Positions 62,863-64,000 of a stretch of DNA of 64,000 nt are shown one piece after another. Positions within the stretch are counted from its first letter, which is position 1, and each line of letters opens with the position of its first letter. The notes beneath the pieces are model-generated. The model was not told where the DNA came from and searched no databases. It saw nothing but the letters and a program-made list of their open reading frames with translations. The DNA is taken from positions 124,001 to 188,000 of the forward strand of contig JAXLRH010000002.1 in assembly GCA_046331245.1 (NCBI GenBank), given 5' to 3'. Origin of the DNA: SSF14 sp046331245 (GTDB lineage: Bacteria > Actinomycetota > Acidimicrobiia > Acidimicrobiales > Microtrichaceae). The position numbers were made by a program, and so were the translations under genes.

Positions 62863-63795
62863 ATGGACACCAACACCTCCAACACCATCATCCCGACCAC
62901 CACCCCCACGCCCGTCGACGACGATCCGAAGGTCGCCGCCGTGCAGCGGCTCTACGCCGCCGTCGCACGAAACGACCTCGACGCGATCCTCGACGAGGTC
63001 GCCGACGACGTCGACTGGGCGGCCAACGCCGCCAGCTCGTCGGTGCCGTGGTACGGACCCCTACGCGGCAGGGCCGGCGTCGCCGACTTCTTCGCCGCGA
63101 TCGGTTCGAACGTGGAGATCACCGACTTCACACCCCTGGGGTATGCGGCCAACGAGACCGACGTCATGGTGCCGGTCCGCTGGTCGTACGTCGTCCGCTC
63201 TACCGGGGAGCGTGCCGAGATGACGATGCAGCACTGGTGGCGCTTCGCCGAGGGCAAGATCGTGTTCTTCCGCGGGGCCGAGGACTCGCAGCAGTCGAGC
63301 CGGGCGTTCCACCGGTCGAGCGTCGAGGGCGGCACGTCACCGGTCGACACGGCCGACGGGCCCCGTGGTGGCGGTGCCGTTCCCGGCGCCGTCCTGCCGT
63401 CCGACCCGAAGGTCGGCATCGTGATGGAGATGTACGACGCGTTCGCCCGGCAGGACCTGCCGACGATCCTCTCCCACCTCACCGAGGACGTCGACTGGGC
63501 GGCGGAGGCGGCCGACGCAGCGGCCCCGTGGCATCAGGCGTACCGCGGCATCGCCGAGGTGCCGGGCTTCTTCGGAGCGCTCGGCGGCAACGTCGAGATC
63601 GGCGAGTTCGTCCCCGTCTCGGTCACCGTCAACGAGACGGACGTGATGGTCGTGGTCCGCTGGTCGGTGACCGCGGCGCCCACCGGCCGTCCGCTGGTCC
63701 AGCTGCTGCACCACTGGTGGCGCTTCGACGGCGAGCGGATCTCGTGGTACCGGGGCCTCGACGACAGCGAGCAGACCGCCGCCGCCTTCGCCTGA
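62863..63795 (+). CDS. Tandem SnoaL-like (NTF2-fold) domain protein
   Basis: A 310-residue protein with two copies of a SnoaL-like domain, about residues 20-145 and 180-310. Repeated landmarks are DPKVAAVQRLYAAVARNDLD and DPKVGIVMEMYDAFARQDLP, DDVDWAANAA and EDVDWAAEAA, NETDVMVPVRWS and NETDVMVVVRWS, QHWWRFAEGKI and HHWWRFDGERI. A Gly/Pro-rich linker joins them. One fused polypeptide replaces the usual homodimer. The start MDTNTSNT was chosen over an earlier ATG. Ligand or reaction unknown. Confidence 0.82.
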   Translation: MDTNTSNTIIPTTTPTPVDDDPKVAAVQRLYAAVARNDLDAILDEVADDVDWAANAASSSVPWYGPLRGRAGVADFFAAIGSNVEITDFTPLGYAANETDVMVPVRWSYVVRSTGERAEMTMQHWWRFAEGKIVFFRGAEDSQQSSRAFHRSSVEGGTSPVDTADGPRGGGAVPGAVLPSDPKVGIVMEMYDAFARQDLPTILSHLTEDVDWAAEAADAAAPWHQAYRGIAEVPGFFGALGGNVEIGEFVPVSVTVNETDVMVVVRWSVTAAPTGRPLVQLLHHWWRFDGERISWYRGLDDSEQTAAAFA

Positions 63796-63818
63796 TCGCC
63801 CCGGCACTCGTTGCCCGT

Positions 63819-63838
63819 TTGGCAAGGATCATTGCCAA
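63819..63838. promoter_or_regulatory. Perfect 7-6-7 palindrome before the MFS gene
   Basis: TTGGCAAGGATCATTGCCAA: 7-base arms TTGGCAA/TTGCCAA around a 6-base spacer, centred about 38 bases upstream of the MFS ATG. Size and base composition are typical of a MarR- or TetR-type operator. The regulator is not in the window. Confidence 0.65.
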
Positions 63839-63866
63839 TCTCGTGCACGTGGCCGATGCTCGAAGC

Positions 63867-64000
63867 ATGAGCACGCAACCGAGCCGATTCTCGGCATTCG
63901 ACAACCGCAACTTCCGGCTCTACTTCATCGGCCAGACGATCTCGAGCGTGGGATCCTGGCTGCAGTCGTTGGCCGTCACCTGGTTGGTCCTCGAGATCAC
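63867..64000 (+). CDS. Major facilitator superfamily transporter, N-terminal part, cut by window edge
   Basis: The first 44 residues are visible: FDNRNFRLYFIGQTISSVGS, then WLQSLAVTWLVLEI. This is the start of an MFS_3/EntS-type exporter: a short cytosolic N-terminus with F/W-x-N-x-N-F-R-L-Y-F followed by helix 1 with G-x-x-x-S-x-x-G-x-W. The remainder lies beyond the window. The palindrome just upstream suggests inducible control, common for drug or siderophore exporters. Confidence 0.8.
   Translation, partial: MSTQPSRFSAFDNRNFRLYFIGQTISSVGSWLQSLAVTWLVLEI

Overview
The window is very GC-rich and densely coded, with many ATGA, GTGA and TGATG stop/start overlaps. It carries actinobacterial hallmarks: obg-proB with rplU-rpmA, an RNase E/G, a TIGR03960/TIGR03936 pair, a glucosyl-3-phosphoglycerate synthase, a SigK/RskA/fasciclin cluster and group II truncated haemoglobin. 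The gene set and the abundance of Thr/Pro-linked exported proteins suggest the class Acidimicrobiia (Ilumatobacter/Iamia-like). That placement is inferred from gene content; no marker phylogeny was run.

Layout. 1-9.5 kb (+): the tail of a VanX-type dipeptidase, then a tightly coupled run of AAA+ ATPase, two substrate-binding-like envelope proteins (one with a VWA domain), a coiled-coil membrane protein, MurJ and a PspA-like protein, followed by an ECF sigma/membrane-protein pair. 9.5-14.6 kb (-): proB, obg and three TadE/TadG-like genes. 14.8-16.7 kb: dgt and two small membrane proteins. 16.8-33.8 kb (-): a housekeeping block of rpmA, rplU, RNase E/G, two radical-SAM-associated genes, the rod-shape cluster (rodA, mrdA, mreD, mreC, mreB), ndk, a Flp-type pilin fused to a SUEL-like lectin domain, folC, clpX, clpP and tig. 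tRNA-Pro follows.

34-41 kb is the degraded part. Three genes (STAS, C45 acyltransferase, DUF4349 lipoprotein) each carry two apparent frameshifts. tRNA-Gly is followed by a truncated phage-type integrase that stops at what looks like an IS21-type end, then small unknown genes. 40.5-43.4 kb holds a SRPBCC - ECF sigma (SigK-like) - anti-sigma (RskA-like) - two-domain fasciclin operon. 43.6-48.5 kb holds Hsp20 with a divergent MerR regulator, a racemase, a flavin/PPOX protein, a CDF metal exporter, a truncated haemoglobin, a frameshifted SnoaL-like gene and tRNA-Arg. 48.5-54.2 kb holds a hydrolase-TetR-DUF4260 operon behind a large operator palindrome, gpgS, folE, a DUF2231 membrane protein divergent from a Cys-containing regulator, and a methyltransferase.

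54.2-57.7 kb is a surface-protein locus: a deacetylase fragment, an exported LamG-like protein and a decayed tandem copy sharing an 83-bp identical segment, a SipW-type signal peptidase and a TasA/camelysin-like exported protein. 57.8-64 kb holds a phosphotransferase-fold protein, a DrrAB-type ABC exporter, a degenerate HD-GYP/LuxR-HTH fusion, a tandem SnoaL-domain protein and the start of an MFS transporter behind a perfect 20-bp palindrome.

Points most worth pursuing are the pilin-lectin fusion, the AAA+/VWA/PspA envelope operon, the SipW surface-protein locus and the cluster of frameshifts, which may be biological decay or assembly error.
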